DNA of 64,000 nucleotides from JAUMBM01 sp964441755 (GTDB taxonomy: Bacteria; Bacteroidota; Bacteroidia; Chitinophagales; Saprospiraceae), in contig CAYTVG010000017.1 in NCBI GenBank assembly GCA_964441755.1, positions 1 to 64,000 of the forward strand, in the 5' to 3' direction. The position numbers and the translations under genes were made by a program. The notes under the pieces are model-generated. The model had not been told where the DNA came from. It saw only the letters and a list, made by a program, of their open reading frames with translations, and did not search any database. How positions within the stretch are numbered: the first letter of the stretch is position 1; each line of letters opens with the position of its first letter. Of this stretch, positions 1 through 8,994 are shown piece after piece.

Positions 1-194
1 ACATCGCGTCCCTACGGGTCTACCTACATCACGTCCCTACGGGTCTACCCACATCACGTCCCTACGGGTCTACCCACATCGCGTCCCTACGGGTCTACCC
101 ACATTCCGTCCCTACGGGACTTCGGAAAACAACGGCCTCGGTGTTTTCTACCCACATCGCGTCCCTACGGGACTCCTGAAAACAACGGGGTCGG

Positions 195-338
195 TGTTTT
201 CTACCTACATCGCGTCCCTACGGGTCTACCCACATCGCGTCCCTACGGGTCTGTAAGAAGGTCGATTGGCGCTGTTTTCTGTACAACGGAAGCCCCGTTA
301 GGGGCGTAAATATGGGTAGCAGCGGACCCGGTGTTTTC
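195..338. repeat. Long direct repeat, copy 1
   Basis: A 144-base block inside the repeat cluster that recurs 253 bases downstream (448-591) with about two mismatches. It includes two 24-base units, a segment unlike the other units (starting CTGTAAGAAGGTCGATTGG) and the inverted GCCCCGTTAGGGGC hairpin module. The near-identity suggests recent segmental duplication within the cluster. Confidence 0.85.
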
Positions 339-447
339 CGGAGTCCCGTAGGGACGAAATGTGGGTATGATTCTCAATCATCCATTATTCCAACGGTTTG
401 AAAATATACCGTTCATCGTATGTAACTCCGGGAAATACCGGGGTTGT

Positions 448-591
448 TGTTTTCTACCTCCATCGCGTCCCTACGGGTCTACCTACATCGCGTCCCTACG
501 GGTCTGTAAGAAGGTCGATTGGCGCTGTTTTCTGTACAACGGAAGCCCCGTTAGGGGCGTAAATATGGGTAGCAGCGGACCCGGTGTTTTC
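448..591. repeat. Long direct repeat, copy 2
   Basis: Second copy of the 144-base block at 195-338, offset by exactly 253 bases. The flanks diverge immediately: copy 1 runs into an inverted GTCCCGTAGGGAC unit, whereas copy 2 runs into a direct-oriented unit. The duplication boundary therefore lies at a repeat junction. Confidence 0.85.
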
Positions 592-855
592 TACCTACAT
601 CGCGTCCCTACGGGTCTACCCACATCACGTCCCTACGGGACTCCTGAAAACAACGGGGCCGGTGTTTTCTACCTACATCGCGTCCATACGGGTCTACCCA
701 CATTCCGTCCCTACGGGACTCTGGAAAACAACGGGGCTGGTGTTTTCTACCCACATTCCGTCCCTACGGGACTCCGGAAAACACCGGGGTCATTTGCTTT
801 CTACCCGTACTGGTTCCCTAAATAACCAGACAAGGTTACCGTATTAAAATTGTAA

Positions 856-1041
856 TTGTCTATGGAAAAGAAGCGACGCAGCAAAGAAGAGAAGCTTAGC
901 ATTCTGAAAGCGGCAGAAAGCCAGGGGGTAGAAGTTACGATTTTGCAGCATGGATTTATCCATCTACTTTCTACCGCCGGCCTAAGGCGTAAGTTGAGCT
1001 TCCCCCCCAAAAAACTAGACACGTTTGATGAACCAAGGTGA
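856..1041 (+). pseudogene. Decayed IS3-type transposase OrfA fragment
   Basis: The reading frame begins MEKKRRSKEEKLSILKAAES and continues GVEVTILQHGF. This resembles the N-terminal helix-turn-helix of IS3-family OrfA proteins (charged start, 'KLSILKEAE', then 'HG..PSTFYRWKKK'). After about residue 36 the expected S-T-F-Y-R-R motif is present but in another frame (TCT ACT TTC TAC CGC CGG at about 970-987), so the gene is frameshifted and then stops. No DDE catalytic partner follows. It sits directly beside the repeat cluster, and a further piece of repeat (GTAAATATGGGTAG) lies just downstream at about 1062-1075. I infer an old, dead insertion; the family call rests on a short stretch. Confidence 0.55.
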
Positions 1042-1177
1042 CTTAAGTTCGAGGGCAGCTGTAAATATGGGTAGTTCTTACATGCGGCATATCTACGAAA
1101 CCCACTTCATTTGGACTAGAGCCCCAAAAATGCACTCTGAATACATACTGCCCCTGCCGGGAGGTCCGTATCACTGC

Positions 1178-2146
1178 TTAGAACTGAATAGGCTCACCGG
1201 AAAGGAGTTTCATCACAACGACCAACAGCACCGAGATGATAAGACCAAACATAATTTTGGCCAGATCGAGACCAATCATTCGGAAAACACTGAGAGAGAC
1301 CTCGCGGTACAGTCTGAACCTGAGCGATAATTCGCGACCCGCCAGCAAGCCTACGAAAACCCAGGTTGTACTCATGGGTACATTGTTGACTTTTGTAAAA
1401 TACAACAAGACTAAGCCATAAGTAAAGTCGATGATGGTAGCTGATCGTATATCTACCGTATTGACCTTGGATTTGACTACTTTCTGGATATTGCCGCCGC
1501 GCATAAAGAAGATGAAAGCCAAAAGCGAAAGCAGTATGATCAGGGAGACGGTCAGTTCAGGTAATGCAAGCCTGCGGGGCAGGTATGCGTAGATATTGGC
1601 GAAATCCTGCACAAGCCACTGCACCCAAAGGAAAGAAGTAGACAACCACTGCAGCACCGTCCAGCGAATTGTCTCTTTGGGGCTAATCGGATTTTCAATA
1701 AAACGCTTCTCAAAAATTTTGGCTATCACTGCATAAATCACAACAGCTGCGACAAAAGCAAGCCCGTAGCCTGTAAGTGACTTCTGTATCATTTTCCCCA
1801 GGTTAGTGGGGTTAAAAAAGGTAAGAATGATAAAACTTGTACTTACAGGTATACCAAAACGAGTGATAAACAGCAAGGTAAGCGGGGGCAGCAAATACGC
1901 CCAGCCAAAGCCTTCCGGGAAGGGATACTTTTCAAGTCTCGCGTAGGAAACATCGCCTGCATAGTGATACCAGCTGTACAACAGAGAAGCCGTGAGCAGG
2001 GAGCCGGCGAACAGCCACAAAACATACCAGGGTTTCTGTTCGTTGGAACTCAGGAAAGTACCCAAAGTCTGGATTGAGTCGTTGCCGATTACCGAATAGC
2101 CGGCAAGCATAAAGCCTACCCAAGAAATAATGAAAGTACTGTCCAT
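1178..2146 (-). CDS. PiT-like inorganic phosphate permease family membrane protein
   Basis: Integral membrane protein of about 322 residues. It shows the inverted duplication of the PiT (PHO4) family. The first half has GYSVIGNDSIQTLGTF and a GIPVSTSFII signature; the second half has QDFANIYAYLPR and VPMSTTWVFVGLLAGRE. About eight to nine hydrophobic segments are visible, with a hydrophilic centre. Known PiT proteins exchange phosphate with H+ or Na+; the substrate here is inferred from the motif pattern and could differ, since the signatures are diverged. I chose the ATG at 2146 (MDSTFIISWVGF) over an in-frame TTG at 2182 because it gives a compact N-terminus leading straight into the first helix. 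It is transcribed towards the transposase remnant and repeat cluster. Confidence 0.6.
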   Translation of the reverse strand: MDSTFIISWVGFMLAGYSVIGNDSIQTLGTFLSSNEQKPWYVLWLFAGSLLTASLLYSWYHYAGDVSYARLEKYPFPEGFGWAYLLPPLTLLFITRFGIPVSTSFIILTFFNPTNLGKMIQKSLTGYGLAFVAAVVIYAVIAKIFEKRFIENPISPKETIRWTVLQWLSTSFLWVQWLVQDFANIYAYLPRRLALPELTVSLIILLSLLAFIFFMRGGNIQKVVKSKVNTVDIRSATIIDFTYGLVLLYFTKVNNVPMSTTWVFVGLLAGRELSLRFRLYREVSLSVFRMIGLDLAKIMFGLIISVLLVVVMKLLSGEPIQF

Positions 2147-2288
2147 GCAATTGTCGCTGGTAACAGAAATGAGGTAGGACAAAGATAGTCAAAGGCCTCT
2201 TGCAGGCAAAGAGAGGCCGTTAAAAAACGGTACTTACGAGCTGCATTTAATGCACACTTAATATTGGGTTAACATACGACAGCGCATG

Positions 2289-5200
2289 TCAATTGGCGGT
2301 AGACCTTACTTTTTGTGCATTTCGTTTGAAGCCTTCCCAGAATTCGCGCAAGGAAGCATACTCCCTACGCCAGGCGAGACCGCTGCCTACCTCTATTCGT
2401 CTTCCTCCCCCAATATCGGGCACCCTGCGCTGGTAGATTCTCAGTTTGAGCGTGCGTGCATCATTGATGGCATACTCCAGCGCAAAATCATTGCCCCAGA
2501 TGGCGCCGTTGCCGGAAGCAGCTACGCTGTTAATACCACTGGCAAAGTCGACATTACCACCCAGTTGCACAGAGAGGCGATTGTTAATAAAATTCTTCTG
2601 AATATTCACTTCCAGACCGTTGCGGCCAATCTGGCTGAGCCCCTGCTCTCCGTCGGCCTGCAGCAGCGAAGTGTACTGATTGTAGGCAATGTCGAGGTTG
2701 ATACCGGCGTTTTCCTCGCCCCACAGTTCGGTGACAAAGGAATTGATGAGCAGCGAAAGCTGGTTGCTAAAAAACTCGCTGATTGTATTGGTGACCACCT
2801 GCGTCCCCCTGAAAGAGAGATCAGAGGGGAGAAACTGTCCTACCACAATCAGGCCAAACACCTGGCGGTTGAGTTCGTTCTGGTCCTGTCGCAGCAAGCG
2901 CAGCTTGTTGTCTGTGTAATTTTTGAGTTGCCCCCGCAATTCAGGGAAATCGACGGCAAAGGAGATATCCGGCTTGAGCAGGTCACCCCGCAAAAACAAC
3001 TGCAGCTGCACGGGCGTAGAATTGCCAGCCTCCCGGAGCAAGTCGGTATTGGCATCCGAGAGGTACTCCTGTATAAAAGTAGCTGGTGCCACCCGCAGGT
3101 CTTTGTACTCAGCGGTAAGATTAATCTTAGCATTGTAGGGATCTCCTTCCCAGCTAATAGAACCGCCATTGCGCACCGAGAATTCCTTATTGACGATGTT
3201 GTAGAGCGTAAACAGGTAGCTACCTTCAACGATATTGTAATCACCATGCATTATAAATTCACCATAAGGGGTGAGCTCCATACGGATATTACCTCCCCCC
3301 CTTCCTTTTATTACATCACCGGCCTGTTCATTAAAGATGATTTGCATCTCTGCTGCCTGTGTGATATTGATCTCAATGATCAGTTTCATTCCGGCGATCA
3401 GATTGGCCCGCTGTTTGGATATTGAGTCCGCTGCAAAAGATTTCTTTTTAAACCGAATATCAAGACTGTTTATGCCATCTGCCGTTTCTGTCATCGGAAT
3501 AATGATCTTGGTACCCTCCTGCGTTTTGGCCCTCTTAACTTCAATAGTGGGCTGTTTCAGCAACCCTCTGAATTCAACCAGTCCTTCTGCGATGGCCGTG
3601 CCGTAGAACAAATCATTATCCCCCTTATTAAGGTCAAAAGCCAGGAACTTTTTTGTCGAAAGATCACAGAACAAGCGCAGATTGCGAAGATCATCATGAC
3701 CAATGCCGCCGGTGAGCGTAGCGCTGTTGTTGAACTTATCAAATATGGTGGTACTCGTAGCATCAAACAAATTTTCAGTAGCCCGCACAAACGAGCGATC
3801 AAAGCGATAGCGCGTCTTAAGGTAATTGACCGTAAAAGCTCCCCGCTCTGCCAGCAGCCAACCGCCCACATTGAGGTCGCGTGGCAGGCCATCAACGTGC
3901 AGATCCGCGTCAAACTGCCCAGTCGTACCACTGATACCGGAGCCCAGCCAGTACTCTGCAATCTTCAGCGGGAAATTGGCAAAAGCCAGGTTGATATCGA
4001 AATGCGACTTTTGCAAAGCAGTGCTACCCGGCCTTGTACCTGCCTGCCGCGGCAGATCCGCCAGGTTGTAGGTAGCCTCCGCGATCATCTGCATGCTGTC
4101 GCGGGTGACCGACAGGTAGGCATCCAACTGATCCTGCAGGGAAGGCAACTCAGCATCCAGCCGCAGCCAGCCAAGGTCGTCATTGTTGATGGAAAAAGCA
4201 TCTGATTCCAGCTTGAGCCGCATGTCTTTCAGCTTAAAGACATTGCCGATCTTGACTTCCGCGTCAAACAAACCGCCGAAATTGAGAATTTTATAATTCG
4301 TCAGGCTGTCGAGCAGATCGAATGAAAACTGCCGGAAGCCCAGGCTTACCCCCCCCTCCTCATTATCCGTCAGATAAATCTGCTTCTTCTGGTTGCTGAG
4401 GTTTAGGTTGTTGATATCGAGATAATTTTTCCCGAAAACGATGGAATTGTTGCGATCCAGCTTCCAGTCCAGCGAGAAAAGCCTGAGGTTGGTATAACCA
4501 AAGACCAATTTGTAGCGGCCGGCGTCTTCAAGGCTAAACTTCCCGTCGACACTAAACTTATCCAGCTGTGCATTGGCTTCCTTGTAAGTAATACCAAATT
4601 TAATTGTATCATCTCTAATATAATTGTGGATGATCAGCGTTGAAAACTTCCGCTCGCCTACCTCAAAAGATTCCGTCTGTAATTCGAGCATATCTCTGCT
4701 GTTCGACTGCATCTCACACCCCTTCAACACAACATTATCATACCGAAACTCCGGCAGCTTCAGATCAATCGACAGCGCTTTCTGCTCACTGTCAAAGTTG
4801 CCCTTCAATGTCAGATCGCGCACAGGGCCCAGCTTGTTATTCAGCAGCAAATGCAGCCCTCCGGACTCCTTAACGGCAAGCTCGTACTGCATATTGACCG
4901 GCGACAATTTCCGGTTGACCGGTTTGATCCCCAGTCTGCCAGCGAAACCGCGGTAGTTGTCGTACACATAATTCTGCAGAACCGCCGGCAGTTGTCCCAG
5001 TTCGAACTCACCGCGCAAGCTGCCTTCGGCTATTTCAGAGCGGAGGACAATCTCCTTCTCCCCTCCCGGCCCGCTACCCGATTCGAGGACGATGCTGGAA
5101 ACTTCGTAGCGCTCCGCCCCATTTTTCAGCAGGACAATATCCGTCACTGCCACCTCCCCGTCGATGGAGGCAAAACGGCGATTACTGACATTGAGTCGCA

Positions 5201-7157
5201 GGTTGGCCGCCAGGTTAAGCTCATCTTTAGAAAGATTCAGCGGCTTGAGTGCCAGCGTGCCAATGCTGGCCACAAAATCAAAGCGGGTAGTTGAATCAAC
5301 CCTGCTCACTTCCCCCTGAAAATTCAGGTCAATATTATCATCCTTGACAGCAAACGCCCCGTTGAAAGCTGTATTCTTCAGCGTTCCCGACAGCGATGCA
5401 TTGCGATAATTATAGCCTTTGAACACCAGCGACTGAATTTTGGCTGTCAGTTCGGCCGAAGTATTGGCTCCCAGCCCCCGGCCATTTTTGACCGAAGTAG
5501 CGAAGCTGACATTCCCAAGATCAGGCACATCCAGCAGGCGGCCGATATTGAAATCCAGCATGCTGAGCGTACCTGCATAGGTTGCCTTATCTGCGCCCTC
5601 TTTAAAATTCATGCGCATGTCGGCTTTTACGGCTCCGAGACCCGTCCTGAACTCCCCGAAGGCCACAAAATCGGCAAAGAATCCGTCAAAGCGACCGCTG
5701 AAGCGTATACGCCCCAGGCGATCGTAGGAAGGCGGCGGCCTAAAGCCGGGCAGGAGCTGTCGAAGTGCCGGCACACTCACCTCCAGCAACTGCAGGTTGA
5801 GGTTGACCATCTCCTCATTGCGTACAGCCAGGTTGCGCGAACTCAGATCCCCCACCAGCCGCAGGCCATCGCCCAGGGCGATGGTCGTCTTACGCGTGCT
5901 CAGATTGTTGATTTCGCCGCGAATACGCGACTCCAGCTGCAGCACCGCATCCCGGTTGGCCCGGAAAAAAGCATTGCGCTGCAGCGCCGGCGCAAAAGCC
6001 GAAATATCCCTGATCGCCACACGGCTGTTGCGCACCCGCGCATCCAGCCGCACCTCATCGGTAAACCGCTTAAAGGCTGTATAGCCATTGAAATCAAACC
6101 GCAGTGTATCGCCCAGTCGGCTGTGAGGCGTTTCAATCGTGAGTCCCTCGAGGCTGATACCGTTGGGCGAGATCATCGTCTCCCGCGACGCCAGCTTATT
6201 GAGGACAAAACCATTTTTTTCCCGCAGGCTGATGCTTTCCACCTCGGCCAGTACCGTATCCCGCTCATACGAGAAGCAATTGATAGCCACCTGTATGCGA
6301 TAGAGGTCGAGATGCCGGAAATCTATCTGGTCGGGCGTAATCCGCTCAGCAGGCTCGACCCGCTCATTGTGCAGCGCAAAGACCCCGTTTTTGATCAAAA
6401 AATCTTCTATGGTAAACGCGAAAGGCCTGGAAGCCGTAGCCGTATCGGCCGGCGGAGGTGGCGGAGCGATCCCAAAATTGCTCAGTTGCACCACAGGCCT
6501 GTCCAGCAGCACCGTCGAAAGCCCAATCCGGCGTGCCCGCAGATCAAAGGTCGTGAAAAACAACCTCCCCTTACCCACATAGGCATAGGTGCGTTTACCT
6601 TTGAGGCTGTCGAGACTGAGGTATTCGACCTCCCGCAGATCGACATGCCGGATCATGATATTAGGCCCGAGGGTATCCTTTTTGGCGGCGGGATTAGACA
6701 GGCGGTTGATGGCATAGGTCAGCGTGCTCTGCTCGCTGCCCTGCAAGCGTCGGTCGTGTAAACGAACAAACCGGATATCAATGGCCTCGACCTCCAGCGG
6801 CATACCCAATACCAAACCCGTGCCAATGCGAAAATCTACGAAAACACTGCCTGCAGAAAGCAGTGTATCTGACAGATAGTCAGGAACAAATACATCTTTG
6901 AGCTCTATCTGATCGATGCCCGAGATGCGTAGCTTGCCTACACGAACATCTGCCTCCAGCTTTGCCGACAGCCAGGACTCCGCCTTTTTGCGGAGCTGTT
7001 CATGAACGACCGGCATTTGCAGCGATGCGACCAGCAGGGCAGACAACAACACCAGCGCCACAACAAACCTGCCCCGCTTTGTTCGCCAGGCGGGCCGTGC
7101 AGATTTTGCCTTTTCAGGCGCAGGGTTCTCGTCAATGTTTTGGTAATTCTCTTCCAT
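2289..7157 (-). CDS. tamB: Translocation/assembly module TamB-like protein
   Basis: A 1622-residue protein with a short cytoplasmic N-terminus, one transmembrane anchor (about residues 28-50, FVVALVLLSALLVASL), a very long beta-rich periplasmic region of repeated 'L.G.l' strands, and a C-terminal DUF490/TamB domain (about the last 400 residues, with 'GKN.DIN' and 'YNIVEGSYLFTLYNIVNKEF'-type strands). TamB-family proteins bridge inner and outer membrane and take part in outer-membrane protein insertion or lipid transport. The length is typical for Bacteroidota homologues. It is monocistronic here: the next gene leftwards is separated by about 140 bases. A good -7 promoter element lies 18 bases upstream of the ATG, which supports this start. 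Confidence 0.85.
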   Translation of the reverse strand: MEENYQNIDENPAPEKAKSARPAWRTKRGRFVVALVLLSALLVASLQMPVVHEQLRKKAESWLSAKLEADVRVGKLRISGIDQIELKDVFVPDYLSDTLLSAGSVFVDFRIGTGLVLGMPLEVEAIDIRFVRLHDRRLQGSEQSTLTYAINRLSNPAAKKDTLGPNIMIRHVDLREVEYLSLDSLKGKRTYAYVGKGRLFFTTFDLRARRIGLSTVLLDRPVVQLSNFGIAPPPPPADTATASRPFAFTIEDFLIKNGVFALHNERVEPAERITPDQIDFRHLDLYRIQVAINCFSYERDTVLAEVESISLREKNGFVLNKLASRETMISPNGISLEGLTIETPHSRLGDTLRFDFNGYTAFKRFTDEVRLDARVRNSRVAIRDISAFAPALQRNAFFRANRDAVLQLESRIRGEINNLSTRKTTIALGDGLRLVGDLSSRNLAVRNEEMVNLNLQLLEVSVPALRQLLPGFRPPPSYDRLGRIRFSGRFDGFFADFVAFGEFRTGLGAVKADMRMNFKEGADKATYAGTLSMLDFNIGRLLDVPDLGNVSFATSVKNGRGLGANTSAELTAKIQSLVFKGYNYRNASLSGTLKNTAFNGAFAVKDDNIDLNFQGEVSRVDSTTRFDFVASIGTLALKPLNLSKDELNLAANLRLNVSNRRFASIDGEVAVTDIVLLKNGAERYEVSSIVLESGSGPGGEKEIVLRSEIAEGSLRGEFELGQLPAVLQNYVYDNYRGFAGRLGIKPVNRKLSPVNMQYELAVKESGGLHLLLNNKLGPVRDLTLKGNFDSEQKALSIDLKLPEFRYDNVVLKGCEMQSNSRDMLELQTESFEVGERKFSTLIIHNYIRDDTIKFGITYKEANAQLDKFSVDGKFSLEDAGRYKLVFGYTNLRLFSLDWKLDRNNSIVFGKNYLDINNLNLSNQKKQIYLTDNEEGGVSLGFRQFSFDLLDSLTNYKILNFGGLFDAEVKIGNVFKLKDMRLKLESDAFSINNDDLGWLRLDAELPSLQDQLDAYLSVTRDSMQMIAEATYNLADLPRQAGTRPGSTALQKSHFDINLAFANFPLKIAEYWLGSGISGTTGQFDADLHVDGLPRDLNVGGWLLAERGAFTVNYLKTRYRFDRSFVRATENLFDATSTTIFDKFNNSATLTGGIGHDDLRNLRLFCDLSTKKFLAFDLNKGDNDLFYGTAIAEGLVEFRGLLKQPTIEVKRAKTQEGTKIIIPMTETADGINSLDIRFKKKSFAADSISKQRANLIAGMKLIIEINITQAAEMQIIFNEQAGDVIKGRGGGNIRMELTPYGEFIMHGDYNIVEGSYLFTLYNIVNKEFSVRNGGSISWEGDPYNAKINLTAEYKDLRVAPATFIQEYLSDANTDLLREAGNSTPVQLQLFLRGDLLKPDISFAVDFPELRGQLKNYTDNKLRLLRQDQNELNRQVFGLIVVGQFLPSDLSFRGTQVVTNTISEFFSNQLSLLINSFVTELWGEENAGINLDIAYNQYTSLLQADGEQGLSQIGRNGLEVNIQKNFINNRLSVQLGGNVDFASGINSVAASGNGAIWGNDFALEYAINDARTLKLRIYQRRVPDIGGGRRIEVGSGLAWRREYASLREFWEGFKRNAQKVRSTAN

Positions 7158-7174
7158 GCTGGTGTTGAGCTATG

Positions 7175-7182
7175 CAAAGTTA
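7175..7182 (-). promoter_or_regulatory. Predicted -7 promoter element of tamB
   Basis: On the minus strand the sequence reads TAACTTTG, a perfect match to the Bacteroidota -7 consensus TAnnTTTG, 18 bases before the tamB ATG. No clear TTTG is seen at -33, so only half of the promoter is supported. Confidence 0.45.
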
Positions 7183-7239
7183 TAACATTTGTTCGAATAT
7201 TTTTATTGAGATAAATTGCCTCATTGCCAAAAAATATCG

Positions 7240-7884
7240 CTAACCGCTGCCCTGCACCCAGAGGCATTGATTTTCTGCCACCACCGCCACCCGGTCGCCC
7301 TTGGCCGGTCGGACGAGCGAAAGCCCAGTGAGCGAGCCGAAAGCAGGCATCACAAGTTGCGAAGGTCGCAGCCAGAAGCAGGGCAACCGCAGGCGCATGC
7401 CTGCGCGCCCCTGCAGTTGCAGTCCGGGATGCAGGTGTCCGCAGATATTAAGCACATCCTCCTCTGCCTGCGGCTCATGGCTGAGCCGCAGCCTGCCGGC
7501 AGCCAGGCAGCCCCGCTCCAGCCTCAGGCGCGTGGCGGGCATTTTTTTTACAAAAAAACGATCGTGATTGCCTGCCACCAGCACCATAGGTGCAGGCTGG
7601 GCTTCCAGCCAGGCAGCAAAATCCGCCCATTCGGCATTGGCTGTAGCATGAAAAAGATCGCCCAGCACGATGACTGCATCGGGCTGCAGCTGCTGCTGCA
7701 GCTCGCCCAGGCGGGCCAGGTCGGCCGCCTGTCCACCGCCGCCCAGGGCGATGCCGTGGCGGCGAAAGTGGGCTGCCTTACCTACGTGCAGGTCGGCCAA
7801 CAGCAGCCAGTTGTAGTCGGGCAGAAAAACAGCCTTGTCCGGAAGCAGTTGCAGGCTCAGCTCCTGCAGGGTAGTAGACAACAT
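7240..7884 (-). CDS. pdeM: Ligase-associated DNA damage response endonuclease PdeM
   Basis: Calcineurin-like metallophosphatase of 214 residues. The metal-binding motifs are all visible: ADLHVGK (D31, H33), LGDLFHA (D76), AGNHDRF (N106, H107) and ICGHLHPG (H150, H152). This family is the small nuclease that accompanies an ATP-dependent DNA ligase and an MBL-fold exonuclease in many bacteria, and it lies divergently next to both here. The same frame stays open far upstream of 7884, but that stretch is antisense to the exonuclease gene, and MLSTTLQELSLQLL is the normal family start. The 75-base divergent gap to the exonuclease gene probably holds both promoters. Confidence 0.85.
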   Translation of the reverse strand: MLSTTLQELSLQLLPDKAVFLPDYNWLLLADLHVGKAAHFRRHGIALGGGGQAADLARLGELQQQLQPDAVIVLGDLFHATANAEWADFAAWLEAQPAPMVLVAGNHDRFFVKKMPATRLRLERGCLAAGRLRLSHEPQAEEDVLNICGHLHPGLQLQGRAGMRLRLPCFWLRPSQLVMPAFGSLTGLSLVRPAKGDRVAVVAENQCLWVQGSG

Positions 7885-7959
7885 AGCAGTTTGCGCATAA
7901 TGACTTGTGAATCCCCGACTGGCGGCCAACCAACAGGAGGCAATTTTGTTGTAACGCTT

Positions 7960-8994
7960 ATGGCACTGCTTACGTTCAGCCCCCGGGGCATTTATTGTGA
8001 AAAGGCCGATCTGTATATCGACCCCTGGCTGCCTGTCGGCCGGGCGCTCATCACCCACGGCCACAGCGACCATGCGCGCTGGGGGCATGCTCATTATATG
8101 TCTACGCATGCCGCCCTGCCCGTCATCCGCCACCGGCTGGGCAACATACAAATTCAGGGCGTCGCTTATGGCGAGCGAATTGTCCACCGCGGCGTTGAAT
8201 TTTCCTTTCACCCGGCGGGACACGTGCCCGGCTCTGCCCAGATACGCGTAGCCAGCAAGGGCGAAGTGTGGGTTGTGTCCGGCGACTACAAAACCGAGGC
8301 CGACGGCCTGTCGGAGCCCTTCGAAGCCGTTGCCTGCCAGCACTATATCACTGAGAGTACCTTCGGGCTGCCCATCTATCGCTGGCAGCCGCAGGCGGTG
8401 GTGATGGAAGAGATCAACCGCTGGTGGGCCGGCAACCGCTCGCAGGGCGTCAACAGCGTGCTCATCGCCTATGCTTTGGGCAAAGCCCAGCGCATTCTTG
8501 CCAATATTGACAGTTCGATCGGGCCCGTCTACACCCATGCAGCGGTAGAAAACATCAATGAGGTGCTGCGGGCGCAGGGTTACCTGCTGCCCCTCAGCCA
8601 GCGCATACCCCCGGCGCTGCGCGCCCGGGAGATTGAAGGCGGGCTGATCCTTGCGCCGCCGTCAGTGCTCAACACGCCCTGGCTGGAGAAACTACGCCCC
8701 TTCTCGATGGGCATAGCCTCCGGCTGGATGGCCCTGCGCGGAGCCCGCCGCCGCCGGGCGGCCGACCGCGGCTTTATCCTCAGCGACCATGCCGACTGGC
8801 AGGGCCTCAACGAGGCGGTGGCCGCCTCGGGCGCCGGCGAGGTGTATACCACTCACGGCTATGCCGATACCTTCGCGCAATGGCTCAGGCACAGGGGCAT
8901 CGAAAGCCGGGTTGTCAGCACCCGGTTTAGCGGAGAAACCCTCGACAGTCCCGACAACGAGCCGATGGCCGGCACAGATACCCAGCCCACATGA
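7960..8994 (+). CDS. Ligase-associated DNA exonuclease (metallo-beta-lactamase fold)
   Basis: A 344-residue MBL/beta-CASP-like nuclease. The zinc motif is THGHSDH (H33, H35, D37, H38), followed by HPAGHVPGSAQI, the aspartate in SGDYKTE, and a late FILSDHADW. These are features of the SNM1/CPSF-like 'ligase-associated' exonucleases that pair with a bacterial ATP-dependent ligase in repair. The start is the ATG giving MALLTFSPRGIYCEKADLYID, the usual family N-terminus; a strong AGGAGG lies at 7935-7940 but is rather far (19 bases) from it. The stop overlaps the ligase start by four bases (ATGA), so the two are translationally coupled. Confidence 0.85.
   Translation: MALLTFSPRGIYCEKADLYIDPWLPVGRALITHGHSDHARWGHAHYMSTHAALPVIRHRLGNIQIQGVAYGERIVHRGVEFSFHPAGHVPGSAQIRVASKGEVWVVSGDYKTEADGLSEPFEAVACQHYITESTFGLPIYRWQPQAVVMEEINRWWAGNRSQGVNSVLIAYALGKAQRILANIDSSIGPVYTHAAVENINEVLRAQGYLLPLSQRIPPALRAREIEGGLILAPPSVLNTPWLEKLRPFSMGIASGWMALRGARRRRAADRGFILSDHADWQGLNEAVAASGAGEVYTTHGYADTFAQWLRHRGIESRVVSTRFSGETLDSPDNEPMAGTDTQPT

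Larger units (their letters stand above)
1..797. repeat. REP-like palindromic repeat cluster
   Basis: The stretch is built almost entirely from one short unit with a period of about 24 bases whose core is the near-palindrome GTCCCTACGGGAC or its variant ending GGGTCT, preceded by CTACCCACAT and similar. Units run head to tail, or are joined by a linker with its own dyad (GAAAACAACGGGG...CGGTGTTTTC). Some modules are inverted, for example near 337-357 and the GCCCCGTTAGGGGC module near 290-305 and 543-558. It continues to the left edge, so its full size is unknown. I see no gene here; open frames across it just read the repeats. There are no unique spacers of even length, so it is not a CRISPR array. 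Confidence 0.85.

Noticed and set aside
1..797. CRISPR array
   Set aside because: Units are directly tandem (about 24 bases) or joined by a conserved linker; there are no unique spacers of constant length.
361..825. A 154-codon open frame across the repeat cluster
   Set aside because: It only translates the 24-base repeats; the product is repetitive with no family likeness.
2286..3425. Long rightward frame opposite tamB
   Set aside because: Antisense to a well-supported gene; composition is that of a mirror frame in GC-rich DNA.
7216..7959. Upstream extension of the exonuclease frame
   Set aside because: It is antisense to pdeM and lacks family similarity; the normal start is at 7960.
7885..8538. 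Upstream extension of the PdeM frame
   Set aside because: It is antisense to the exonuclease gene; the family N-terminus is MLSTTLQ at 7884.
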